A DNA stretch of 8,546 bases from an archaeon (GTDB lineage: Archaea; Thermoproteota; Nitrososphaeria_A; Caldarchaeales; Wolframiiraptoraceae): positions 1-8,546 of the forward strand of contig JAPDJZ010000049.1 of the NCBI GenBank assembly GCA_029258815.1, in the 5' to 3' direction. The notes beneath the pieces are model-generated. The model made no database searches, was not told where the DNA came from, and saw nothing but the letters and a program-made list of their open reading frames with translations. The position numbers and the translations under genes were made by a program. This document shows, piece after piece, positions 1 through 5,810 of this stretch (the first letter of the stretch is position 1; every line of letters starts with the position of its first letter).

Positions 1-2
1 AA

Positions 3-131
3 GAACTCGCTAGACGTTATGGCGTGGGTGTGCACATCCATCTAGCTGAAACCGAAAAAGAAGTGAAGGAGATCTCCCAGAGGTATGGAAAGAGGCCCGT
101 AGAATACTTGGACTCGCTCGGTTTTTTATGA
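3..131 (+). pseudogene. C-terminally truncated MTA/SAH-deaminase-like amidohydrolase fragment
   Basis: The window opens inside this frame, which reads 42 codons to a TGA at 129-131. The peptide contains VHIHLAETEKEV and GKRPVEYLDSLGFL. These match the middle of the 5-methylthioadenosine/S-adenosylhomocysteine deaminase family of metal-dependent amidohydrolases: the HxHxAET block carries a metal-binding His and the catalytic Glu, and the G-K-R-P-V-x-Y-L block follows it. In intact members the chain continues at once into a strand with another metal His and later a metal Asp; here it stops, so the C-terminal part of the barrel is absent. A protein ending here should not be a working deaminase. 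The cut falls within a few bases of the first recognisable E1 residue, which points to a deletion, rearrangement, assembly join or indel in the T6 run at 122-127. Family assignment is good; the cause of truncation is inference. Confidence 0.7.
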
Positions 132-192
132 GAGGCAGCTTAGGATAGAGGGTTGGGATCAGGAGAAGCTAACGAGGTCGTCGGTCGCGGTC
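127..192 (+). other. In-frame N-terminal E1 coding sequence lacking an initiator
   Basis: These 22 codons are continuous with the E1 frame and encode YERQLRIEGWDQEKL followed by TRSSVAVV. This is the standard opening of ThiF/E1-type adenylating enzymes (Y-x-RQ-x-R-x-x-G-x-x-x-Q-x-x-L, then the first beta strand leading into GxGxxG). The frame is open back to a TAG at 100-102, but no ATG, GTG or TTG occurs in it before GTG 193. Starting at 193 would remove strand beta-1 of the nucleotide-binding fold. The segment therefore belongs to the real protein, and its start codon is lost, disrupted or non-standard. Confidence 0.75.
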
Positions 193-1284
193 GTGGGGGT
201 CGGGGCTACCGGATGCGAGCTCTCGAAGAACCTCGCCCTGATGGGGGTTGGGAAGCTCATACTAATCGATAACGACGTGATAGAGCTCTCTAACCTAAGC
301 CGTCAGATGCTCTTCACCGACAGCGACCTCGGCAAGTCCAAGGCCGTCGTAGCAGCGGAGAAGCTAAAGAAAATGAATCCATGGATCGAGGTGGAATCAT
401 ACTTTGACGACGTAAGAAACCTCGACGAGGCGGTCTTCGAAAAGGTCAGCGCCATAGCCTCGTGCCTGGATAACTGGCCCGTGAGAAGGTGGGTTAACTC
501 GCTCTCGGTCGAGCTTGATAAGCCCCTCGTGGACGTGGCCATGGAGGGGTTCTACGCCAACCTCCAGGTGGTTATCCCCGGGAAGACGGCCTGCCTGGAA
601 TGCCATGGAGAGGAGCTGATACCGAAGGAGGTTCAGCTGGCCGAGTGCACCCTTAGGAGGAGGAAGCCCGAGGATCTCGTGAACGACCTCATGGAGAGCG
701 GCGTCGAGCTAAGCGTTGAGATCGCTAGAAAGCTCTTCGAGCAGAACATAAAAACCGTCTACGACCTGAAATACGCTCAGGAGGATGTTCTAAGAAAGCT
801 CGACGACGAGGCTAGGAAGGCCGTCAGGGGGATTCGGGAGAAGCTTAAGCCGAAGATGCCCGCCCTCCAGAGCGTCGCCGCCCTGATAGCCGGGGTCGCC
901 TCGACCGAGATAGTCAAGATTCTCCACGAGGGTGGGCTGGGGGAGCCGGTCTCGGGGCTACTGGTATACGACGGGCTTTCCGGAAGGTTCACGATTACGG
1001 AGCTTGAGAGGAATCCCGAATGCTTCGTTTGCGGGGACCTCGTCAGGGAGAAGGCCGTGAGCTTCCCCGTGAAGCCTAACGAGACGATTATAGATCTGAA
1101 GAGGAGGATAGCTGAGAGGTTTAGCATACCCGATCCGGAGATTCTCTATCGGAGGTGGAGGCTCGCCGACGCCGAGAAGGTTTCCGAGGTCGGTTTTAGG
1201 AGCGGAGACCTGATATACGTCAATACCAGCAGAAGATTTATGCCCCTGCCGCTTAGGATAGTAGTGGAGGATTCGGAAGCTTGA
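193..1284 (+). CDS. E1-like ubiquitin-activating enzyme (ThiF/UBA3-type) with C-terminal ubiquitin-fold domain
   Basis: E1 enzymes adenylate the C-terminus of a ubiquitin-like modifier and carry it as a Cys thioester for transfer to an E2. Numbering from GTG 193: GVGATG at 2-7 (nucleotide loop), D26/D28 with N34, R37 and Q38 in the DNDVIELSNLSRQ block, K48/K50, and D93-N94 (the ATP/Mg region). Zinc pairs are C134/C137 and C277/C280. C152 in ECTLRRRKP matches the catalytic-cysteine loop of eukaryotic E1s. The crossover helix MPALQSVAALIAG starts at 222. Residues 170-218 form a helical insert resembling helix-hairpin-helix domains. Residues about 289-345 look like a beta-grasp fold, in the place of the E2-binding UFD. 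The true N-terminus lies upstream (127-192), so the GTG start is probably wrong. The stop overlaps the RING gene start. UBA3-like features argue against MoeB/ThiF; exact modifier unknown. Confidence 0.88.
   Translation: MGVGATGCELSKNLALMGVGKLILIDNDVIELSNLSRQMLFTDSDLGKSKAVVAAEKLKKMNPWIEVESYFDDVRNLDEAVFEKVSAIASCLDNWPVRRWVNSLSVELDKPLVDVAMEGFYANLQVVIPGKTACLECHGEELIPKEVQLAECTLRRRKPEDLVNDLMESGVELSVEIARKLFEQNIKTVYDLKYAQEDVLRKLDDEARKAVRGIREKLKPKMPALQSVAALIAGVASTEIVKILHEGGLGEPVSGLLVYDGLSGRFTITELERNPECFVCGDLVREKAVSFPVKPNETIIDLKRRIAERFSIPDPEILYRRWRLADAEKVSEVGFRSGDLIYVNTSRRFMPLPLRIVVEDSEA
1266..1270 (+). promoter_or_regulatory. Ribosome binding site for the small RING gene
   Basis: A GGAGG lies inside the end of the E1 gene, 10 bases before the TTG at 1281. 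It supports that rare start codon and translational coupling across the TTGA overlap. Confidence 0.6.
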
Positions 1285-1532
1285 CGGGAAGGGTTATCGT
1301 CGAGGAGGAGGAGAAAGCCGGAGAATGGGATCTTAGATTCAAGAAGGGGAATCCTATATGCCCCGTATGCTCGGCCGAGATCTACGAGGGAGTCCCCACC
1401 TTCGAATGCCCCTACTGCGGCAACGTGATGCACCTCAGATGCGTCGAGCCTTGGATCGAGAGCCGGAGAGAATGCCCCATATGCCGGAGACCTTTATCCG
1501 CTTCTGAGGAGGCTGGGGGCGGGGAGGCTTGA
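1281..1532 (+). CDS. Small RING-finger protein, candidate E3 ligase (srfp-like)
   Basis: This 83-residue protein is almost entirely one RING domain. Ligands in order are C27-x2-C30, C43-x2-C46, H51-x2-C54 and C65-x2-C68, binding two zinc ions in cross-brace fashion. W58 and the CPIC before a final Pro are the positions that usually contact the E2 in RING E3 ligases. A charged 20-residue N-terminal stretch has no signal peptide or membrane segment, so the protein should be cytosolic. It starts at TTG 1281, overlapping the E1 stop as TTGA, with GGAGG 10 bases upstream. Position directly after an E1 strongly suggests an E3 for the same modifier. A small RING gene next to E1 is the arrangement known from Caldiarchaeum. 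Ligase activity is inferred; a structural zinc-ribbon role cannot be excluded. Confidence 0.85.
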   Translation: MTGRVIVEEEEKAGEWDLRFKKGNPICPVCSAEIYEGVPTFECPYCGNVMHLRCVEPWIESRRECPICRRPLSASEEAGGGEA

Positions 1533-1879
1533 GCGAGAAGGGCGAGAAGGTCGTCGTTAAACCTCGGTATCTCGAGACCCCGAAGGGCCGCATCCCCACC
1601 TACGACTTCGCCCTCGGAATGCTTAAGGCAGTTAAGCTTTTAGACGAGATTACAGCTGAACTTGAGGAGAAATTGAGCGCGCTTGAGAAGCGGGAGACGC
1701 CGGGGCTCGAGGGCTTGGAGGAGCGAGTGGCCTTGGTCGAGGAGTCTTTTAAGAGGCTCGAGAAGAAGCTGGACCTAGAACTAGAAGAGATTAACGATAA
1801 ACTCTCAACCCTGACCGACGCCTTCAGCGAGCTTATGGAGAGGGTTCAGAAGCTCGAGGAGCTTCTAGCTAAGGGCTGA
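1529..1879 (+). CDS. Coiled-coil protein of unknown function in the E1-RING operon
   Basis: The 116-residue product has a basic, partly non-helical start (VVVKPRYLETPKGRIPTYDF, residues 8-27) followed by heptad-patterned helix from about 31 to 114, with a break near the Pro-Gly at 58-59. It has no Cys pairs, membrane segment or recognised enzyme motif. The TTG start overlaps the RING stop as TTGA; GAGGAGG at 1506-1512 is 16 bases upstream and GGGGAGG at 1521-1527 is very close, so spacing is not ideal and coupling by overlap seems likely. Co-translation with the RING protein suggests an oligomerisation or adaptor partner, or a substrate, but the sequence does not say which. It ends 11 bases inside the opposing coiled-coil gene. 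I do not recognise the family. Confidence 0.75.
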   Translation: MSEKGEKVVVKPRYLETPKGRIPTYDFALGMLKAVKLLDEITAELEEKLSALEKRETPGLEGLEERVALVEESFKRLEKKLDLELEEINDKLSTLTDAFSELMERVQKLEELLAKG

Positions 1880-2708
1880 GAACGGCTCTCCTCATATCGG
1901 CTATAACCTTCTCCAGGTTCTCCCTCTTCTCCTCCAGATCCTTAACCTCGGCCTCGAGCTTACGCTTGCGCTCTGTCAGGGTGTTTATCTCGCTTCTAAG
2001 CTGAAGGAGCTTCCGCTCAAGCTCCTCCGCCTCCTCCTCCCTCTCCCTAAGCTTCGCAACCGATTCTCTGAGCTCATTCTCCCTTCTGATAAGCCTCTCT
2101 AAGCGTATCTCCCTAATCTTGAAGTCTCTGAGCATGCCCTTAACCATCTCCTCGAGCTTATTCCGCGCCTCCTCAATCCCCTTCAGATACCTTTCTTCGA
2201 GATCCGAGATCTTCCGCTCCAGATCGAGCTTCTTCTCCTCGAGGGCTCTGAGCTCCGCCTCCCTGAAAGCTAGGTTCCTCTCCTTCTGATCGAGCTCATC
2301 CCGCCACTTCCTCAGCTCCTCCCTCAAAACCTCCAGCTTACTCCTCTGCTTCAGAAGCTTCTCCACCTCCTGCTTCACGGCCTCCCGCTCCTTACTCAAA
2401 GCCCCGATAACGTCCTTCAGCCCATCCTGAATCGATAGAAGCGTATTCTCGTAGAACTTCACCTGATCGAGCTCCTCGGCGACCTTCTCAGCCTTCTCGA
2501 GAAGCTGGGAAACCCCGGCCTTCACCAGCTCCGGCCGCGAGGAGAGCTCCTGAAGCATGGAGGAGAGCTCAGCCACCCTGATCTCGATCCTCCTAAGATC
2601 CTCGGATAATCCCTGAATCTTAGACGAGAGCTCCCCCTCGAGGCCGTTAAGCCTCTCCTCGAGCTTGCTCTCAATCTCCTCGACCTTCTTACCTCCGAAT
2701 GGAGCCAT
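1869..2708 (-). CDS. Long coiled-coil protein of unknown function
   Basis: From the ATG at 2708 the product is 279 residues, almost wholly charged heptad repeat rich in E, K, R and L. A short non-helical head (MAPFGGKK) is followed by helix from about residue 8 to 275, with a possible hinge around the Pro at about 57. There are no ATP-binding heads, cysteines or membrane segments, so it is not an SMC/Rad50 ATPase by itself. A TTG two codons upstream (2714) is the alternative start; a TATA box centred near 2740 would put transcription at about 2713, so the message is leaderless or nearly so. It is convergent with, and overlaps by 11 bases, the coiled-coil gene of the E1 operon, and divergent from the membrane RING gene. 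Function is not recognised; a scaffold or tether role is only a guess. Confidence 0.8.
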   Translation of the reverse strand: MAPFGGKKVEEIESKLEERLNGLEGELSSKIQGLSEDLRRIEIRVAELSSMLQELSSRPELVKAGVSQLLEKAEKVAEELDQVKFYENTLLSIQDGLKDVIGALSKEREAVKQEVEKLLKQRSKLEVLREELRKWRDELDQKERNLAFREAELRALEEKKLDLERKISDLEERYLKGIEEARNKLEEMVKGMLRDFKIREIRLERLIRRENELRESVAKLREREEEAEELERKLLQLRSEINTLTERKRKLEAEVKDLEEKRENLEKVIADMRRAVLSP

Positions 2709-2722
2709 CTCCAAAAAACCAT

Positions 2723-2738
2723 TAGCCGGCTTCGGCTA
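2723..2738. repeat. Inverted repeat TAGCCG-GCTT-CGGCTA at the promoter of the coiled-coil gene
   Basis: A perfect 6-base inverted repeat with a 4-base centre abuts and slightly overlaps the minus-strand TATA box and lies before the expected transcription start. The position suits an operator; a hairpin in RNA is less likely because most of it precedes the start site. Length is short enough for chance. Confidence 0.35.
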
Positions 2739-2743
2739 TAAAA
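2736..2743 (-). promoter_or_regulatory. TATA box for the long coiled-coil gene
   Basis: On the minus strand this reads TTTTATAG, a good archaeal TATA element. Its centre is 26 bases from the TTG at 2714 and 32 from the ATG at 2708, as expected for a leaderless or very short-leader message. Confidence 0.6.
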
Positions 2744-2805
2744 GGATGTCCCCCCATGGCCACGAAAGAACGTCCTCCGAGGATACCGGCAGCCCGGTCG
2801 AGCCG

Positions 2806-2812
2806 TTTATAA
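2806..2812 (+). promoter_or_regulatory. TATA box for the membrane RING gene
   Basis: TTTATAA in a GC-rich context lies about 43 bases before the TTG at 2852. A start near 2836 would leave a leader of about 16 bases that includes GGGGAG at 2836-2841, so this message would use a Shine-Dalgarno site. Confidence 0.5.
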
Positions 2813-2851
2813 GGTGCCGTGAACCCATCGTCCTAGGGGAGTTGCGAGAAG

Positions 2852-3565
2852 TTGCTCGTAAGTAGAGAAGACGTAATATCGAGGCTATACAAGATAGGCT
2901 CGGGAGCCGCGGCTATAGGAGCGATACACGTACTCGCCCTTCTCCTAAACTGGTACGTCCAGGTTATCGACGGATCCGAGATCCCGATCGAGGGCTGGGT
3001 TATACCCGAGGCTAGGCTCCTCTCCCTGGCGGGCGGGCTCCTCGCAGGGGTAGGGGTCGTGCTCATGCACTTCGTCAGGAGGCTTAGATCTATGAAGCTC
3101 GCCCTCGGGGGGATGATAGTAATCGGCGGAATACTCTCGATACTCTCGCCCATATACTCCTACGTCTTCAAGCTCTCAGCCCTCGTAAGCTACCCCCGCC
3201 TAGAGATAGGATTCTTCGCAGCGGTCTTCACGGGGGTCATCCAGCTCGGCGTAGGGGCCTTAGCGTTTCTAACCCCGGTCGCCGAGGAGGCTCTGCCGCC
3301 CACCCCGGCTCCAATAACTCCCATGATCCCCGGAGAAGGAGCCCCGGCTCCCCCAACCCCTCCAAGCCGGAGGACCACCGCTAGGCTGGTCCCGATCCAA
3401 GATCTCGAGGAGGGCATATGCAGCCTATGCTTCGAGCCGATAACCCAAGGGGACGGGGTTAGGTGCAGTAATTGCGACGCCGTCTTCCATCGGGGATGCA
3501 TCGAGACTTGGGTAAGCGTTAACGGTATATGCCCGAACTGTAAAGCCATAATAACGGGAAGTTAG
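2852..3565 (+). CDS. Four-helix membrane protein with C-terminal RING finger, candidate membrane-anchored E3 ligase
   Basis: The 237-residue product has four probable membrane helices (about 18-36, 54-74, 82-102 and 117-141), a Pro-rich flexible linker (149-171) and a C-terminal RING. RING ligands are C190-x2-C193, C205-x2-C208, H213-x2-C216 and C227-x2-C230, with W220 at the usual E2-contact position. The spacing differs from the small RING protein of the E1 operon by one residue in one loop only, and both share an ET/EPW segment after the sixth ligand. By the positive-inside rule (R76, R77, R79 after helix 2) the RING should face the cytoplasm. It starts at TTG 2852, 10 bases after GGGGAG. 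The membrane part matches no family I can name. Eukaryotic parallels are membrane RING ligases of ER quality control, but the resemblance is one of architecture only. Confidence 0.82.
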   Translation: MLVSREDVISRLYKIGSGAAAIGAIHVLALLLNWYVQVIDGSEIPIEGWVIPEARLLSLAGGLLAGVGVVLMHFVRRLRSMKLALGGMIVIGGILSILSPIYSYVFKLSALVSYPRLEIGFFAAVFTGVIQLGVGALAFLTPVAEEALPPTPAPITPMIPGEGAPAPPTPPSRRTTARLVPIQDLEEGICSLCFEPITQGDGVRCSNCDAVFHRGCIETWVSVNGICPNCKAIITGS

Positions 3566-3596
3566 CTGGAGGGGGAGAGGAGCGGGGGCCGGCTCC

Positions 3597-5084
3597 ATGG
3601 AATCCGAGGCCGGGGAAGCCGTTAGCAGGAGGTTCGACGACGTCATCAGGCTCGCCCTCGAGAGGGGCTTCTTCATGCCGGCGTCCGAGATCTACGGAGA
3701 CGCTCCGGCGGGCTTCTGGGATTACGGCCCGCTCGGGGTGGCGCTCAGGAGGAAGTTCATCGAGCTCTGGAGGAGGGAGCTCGTTAAGCGCGATGGGATG
3801 CTCGAGATCGACGGAGCCCAGATACTCTCCAAGAGCGTATTCAAGGCCTCGGGCCACCTCGAGAGCTTCGTCGACCCGATCGCGAGGTGCAGCCGATGCA
3901 AGGCGATTTACAGAGTTGACAAGCTTATCGAGGAGAAGACCGGGATCCACGTTCCCGAGAGGCTCGACCTCGGCGAGATGAGGAGGATCGTGAAGGAGCG
4001 GGGGATTAGGTGCCCGAGCTGCGGGGCGAAGCTAGCGGACTTCGCGCACTTCAATATGATGTTCAGGGTTGGGGTTGGAGCGGCCGGATCCGACGCCTAT
4101 CTCAGGCCTGAGACCTGCCAAAACATCTTCGTGGACTTCATGCGGATCTACAAGACGATGAGGGGAAAGCTGCCTCTAGCCATAGCCCAGTTCGGGAAGA
4201 GCTTTAGGAACGAGATCTCGCCTAGGCAGGGGCTTCTCAGGATGAGGGAGTTCTATCAAGCCGAGATAGAGGTTTTCTTCAACCCGAATAGGGCTAACGA
4301 ATTCCCTAAAGCCGAGGCGGTAATGGACTACGCTCTAAGGCTTCAACCCGTCGGCGAGGATAAGCCCCTGGAGGTCTCGTGTAGAGAGGCTTTGGATAGG
4401 GGGCTCGTATCGAGCAAGCTGATAGCGTATTATCTCGCCTTGATCCAGCAGTTCTACGAGAAGGCCGGAATCCCTAGGAATAGAATTAGGCTTAGGGAGC
4501 TGGACCCGGATGAGAAGGCGTTCTACGCGGTTGAGGCATGGGATTTGGAGGTTGAGACGAGCTTGGGCTGGATAGAGCTTGTGGCGTGCAATAACCGGGG
4601 AGACCACGATCTAGGGGGACACCAGAAGGCGAGCGGCCACGAGATGGAGGTTCTCGACGGGTCTGAGAGGGTTCTGCCCCACGTCTTCGAGCTGTCCATG
4701 GGGGTTGATAGGAGCATTTACTGCATCCTAGAAAGCTCCCTAGCGACGAGCAACGGGAAAACGGTTCTAAAGCTTCCACCCTATCTAGCCCCGATAGACG
4801 TCGCCGTTCTCCCGCTAATCTCGAAGGAGCCCCTAACCTCGAAGGCCCGGGAGATATATGACGCGCTTAAGCTCGAGTTCGACGCCGTCTACGACGAGTC
4901 CGGGAGCATAGGCAGGAGATACGTGAGGTATGATGAGGTCGGGGTCCCGGTATGCGTAACGGTGGATCACCAAAGCCTTGAAGACGATAGCGTAACCGTG
5001 AGGTTCAGGGACACGGCCCATCAGCTGAGAATAGATCTAGATGAGGTGGCGGGCTTCATTAGAGGGTATCTGGCGTATCCCTAG
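3597..5084 (+). CDS. glyS: Glycyl-tRNA synthetase (archaeal/eukaryotic alpha2 type)
   Basis: This class II synthetase charges tRNA-Gly with glycine using ATP in the cytosol. Visible hallmarks over 495 residues are the N-terminal RGFFMPASEIYG and GFWDYGPLG (24-47), motif 1 region ASGHLESFVDP (84-94), a zinc pair set C98/C101 and C139/C142, YLRPET (168-173), motif 2 FRNEISPRQGLLRMREFYQAE (203-223, with R204 and E206), glycine-site block ELVACNNRGDHDL (327-339), and motif 3 GVDRSIYC (369-376, R372). The anticodon-binding domain runs from about 399 to the end. It is compact compared with many archaeal versions near 570 residues, with a short insertion between zinc pair and motif 2, but nothing essential appears lost. 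ATG 3597 is the first in-frame initiator; purine-rich GGAGGGGG sits rather far upstream (3568-3575). The 31-base gap after the membrane RING gene may mean cotranscription. Confidence 0.97.
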   Translation: MESEAGEAVSRRFDDVIRLALERGFFMPASEIYGDAPAGFWDYGPLGVALRRKFIELWRRELVKRDGMLEIDGAQILSKSVFKASGHLESFVDPIARCSRCKAIYRVDKLIEEKTGIHVPERLDLGEMRRIVKERGIRCPSCGAKLADFAHFNMMFRVGVGAAGSDAYLRPETCQNIFVDFMRIYKTMRGKLPLAIAQFGKSFRNEISPRQGLLRMREFYQAEIEVFFNPNRANEFPKAEAVMDYALRLQPVGEDKPLEVSCREALDRGLVSSKLIAYYLALIQQFYEKAGIPRNRIRLRELDPDEKAFYAVEAWDLEVETSLGWIELVACNNRGDHDLGGHQKASGHEMEVLDGSERVLPHVFELSMGVDRSIYCILESSLATSNGKTVLKLPPYLAPIDVAVLPLISKEPLTSKAREIYDALKLEFDAVYDESGSIGRRYVRYDEVGVPVCVTVDHQSLEDDSVTVRFRDTAHQLRIDLDEVAGFIRGYLAYP

Positions 5085-5099
5085 CCTTCGAGAAAAATG

Positions 5100-5107
5100 C
5101 TTTATAG
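5100..5107 (+). promoter_or_regulatory. TATA box for the DUF47/endA operon
   Basis: CTTTATAG, preceded by an A-rich BRE-like stretch GAAAAA at 5092-5097, lies about 31 bases before the ATG at 5135. This implies a leader of only about 5 bases. Confidence 0.6.
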
Positions 5108-5134
5108 GCAGTCGGCGGAGAGATAGGTAGGATT

Positions 5135-5800
5135 ATGAGCCTTCCGCGGGATAGGGAGGAAGACTTCCGAATAAACGTCCTTAACCTCATCCAAGATCAG
5201 ATCAGGGTGGTGTTGGACGGCTATAGAAGCCTTCTAGACATGCTCGAGAACTTTCTAAATGGGGAGAAGCCCAAGAAGCTGGAGGAGCTCTACGAGAAGA
5301 TTTTGAAAAACGATGAACGCGCTAAGGAGATGAATAGGCTTATCGAGAAGGAGATATCGAACGTTGGGGCTCTCCTAACGTCTAGGGAGAACTTCATAAG
5401 GCTTACGTCCGAGATAGATAGGATCGCGGACATAACCGAGGGGGCGGCCTTCAGGCTCCTCAACCTGAGTAGGATGAAGACGAAGCTCGGGAAAGATGTC
5501 CGGAGGAACTTCATGGAGCTTGGGAACGCAGTCCTCTCGACCCTCATCTCCATGAGGGAAGCGCTTCTCGCCACGACCCTAAATTCTTCAAGCTTAATGG
5601 AGAAGATAAAGGAGACGGAGGATAACGAGAAGAAGGCCGACGAGATCTACAGAGCCCTAGACCTAGACATTCTCAAGAGCAATCTTCAGATAGGCCAGCT
5701 CCTCCTATGCAGGGAGGTCGCGGAGATGATCGAGGACATATCGGATCGCGCTGAGAGGGTCTCGGACATATTAAGAGCCCTAGCCGTGGCGATAGCGTAG
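5135..5800 (+). CDS. PhoU-like DUF47 family protein, putative phosphate-transport regulator
   Basis: The 221-residue all-helical protein has the length and repeat layout of DUF47/PhoU-like proteins (TIGR00153 type): two three-helix halves, each with an acidic metal cluster of the form E/D-x3-D. These are visible as EIDRIADITE (93-102) and EMIEDISDRAERVSD (197-211). In bacteria and archaea this family usually accompanies a Pit-type phosphate permease and probably regulates it, but no transporter gene lies in this window. It has no signal peptide or membrane segment. It has its own TATA box and is followed after 10 bases by endA, so the two are likely one transcript. The unusual pairing with a tRNA-splicing gene is probably incidental. 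Family assignment is firm; the phosphate role is by family analogy. Confidence 0.85.
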   Translation: MSLPRDREEDFRINVLNLIQDQIRVVLDGYRSLLDMLENFLNGEKPKKLEELYEKILKNDERAKEMNRLIEKEISNVGALLTSRENFIRLTSEIDRIADITEGAAFRLLNLSRMKTKLGKDVRRNFMELGNAVLSTLISMREALLATTLNSSSLMEKIKETEDNEKKADEIYRALDLDILKSNLQIGQLLLCREVAEMIEDISDRAERVSDILRALAVAIA

Positions 5801-5810
5801 GATCGGGGAA

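Noticed and set aside
122..128. T-TTT-TTA heptamer, in frame in the amidohydrolase fragment just before its stop, identical to a classic -1 frameshift site.
   Set aside because: A -1 slip enters the frame starting at ATG 128, which ends after six codons (TAG 146-148). The E1 frame needs a +1 shift, so this site cannot make an amidohydrolase-E1 fusion.
193..1284. MoeB/ThiF-type sulfur-carrier adenylyltransferase instead of an E1.
   Set aside because: The ECTLRRRKP catalytic loop, helical insert, C-terminal ubiquitin-fold domain and coupled RING gene fit an E1 better; MoeB/ThiF lack the C-terminal domain.
1060..1284. A ubiquitin-like modifier fused to E1 and released by cleavage.
   Set aside because: No diglycine at or near the C-terminus; the last residues are VVEDSEA, so no mature modifier end is visible.
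1869..2708. SMC or Rad50-type protein.
   Set aside because: It has the coiled coil but no Walker A, Walker B or hinge domain, and is too short.
2755..2811. An 18-codon ORF (ATG 2755) in the divergent region.
   Set aside because: Too short, no ribosome binding site, and it overlaps the TATA box of the next gene.
3519..3950. A 143-codon open frame on the minus strand over the start of glyS.
   Set aside because: It is opposite a certain glycyl-tRNA synthetase and the GC-rich third positions of that gene explain the lack of stops.
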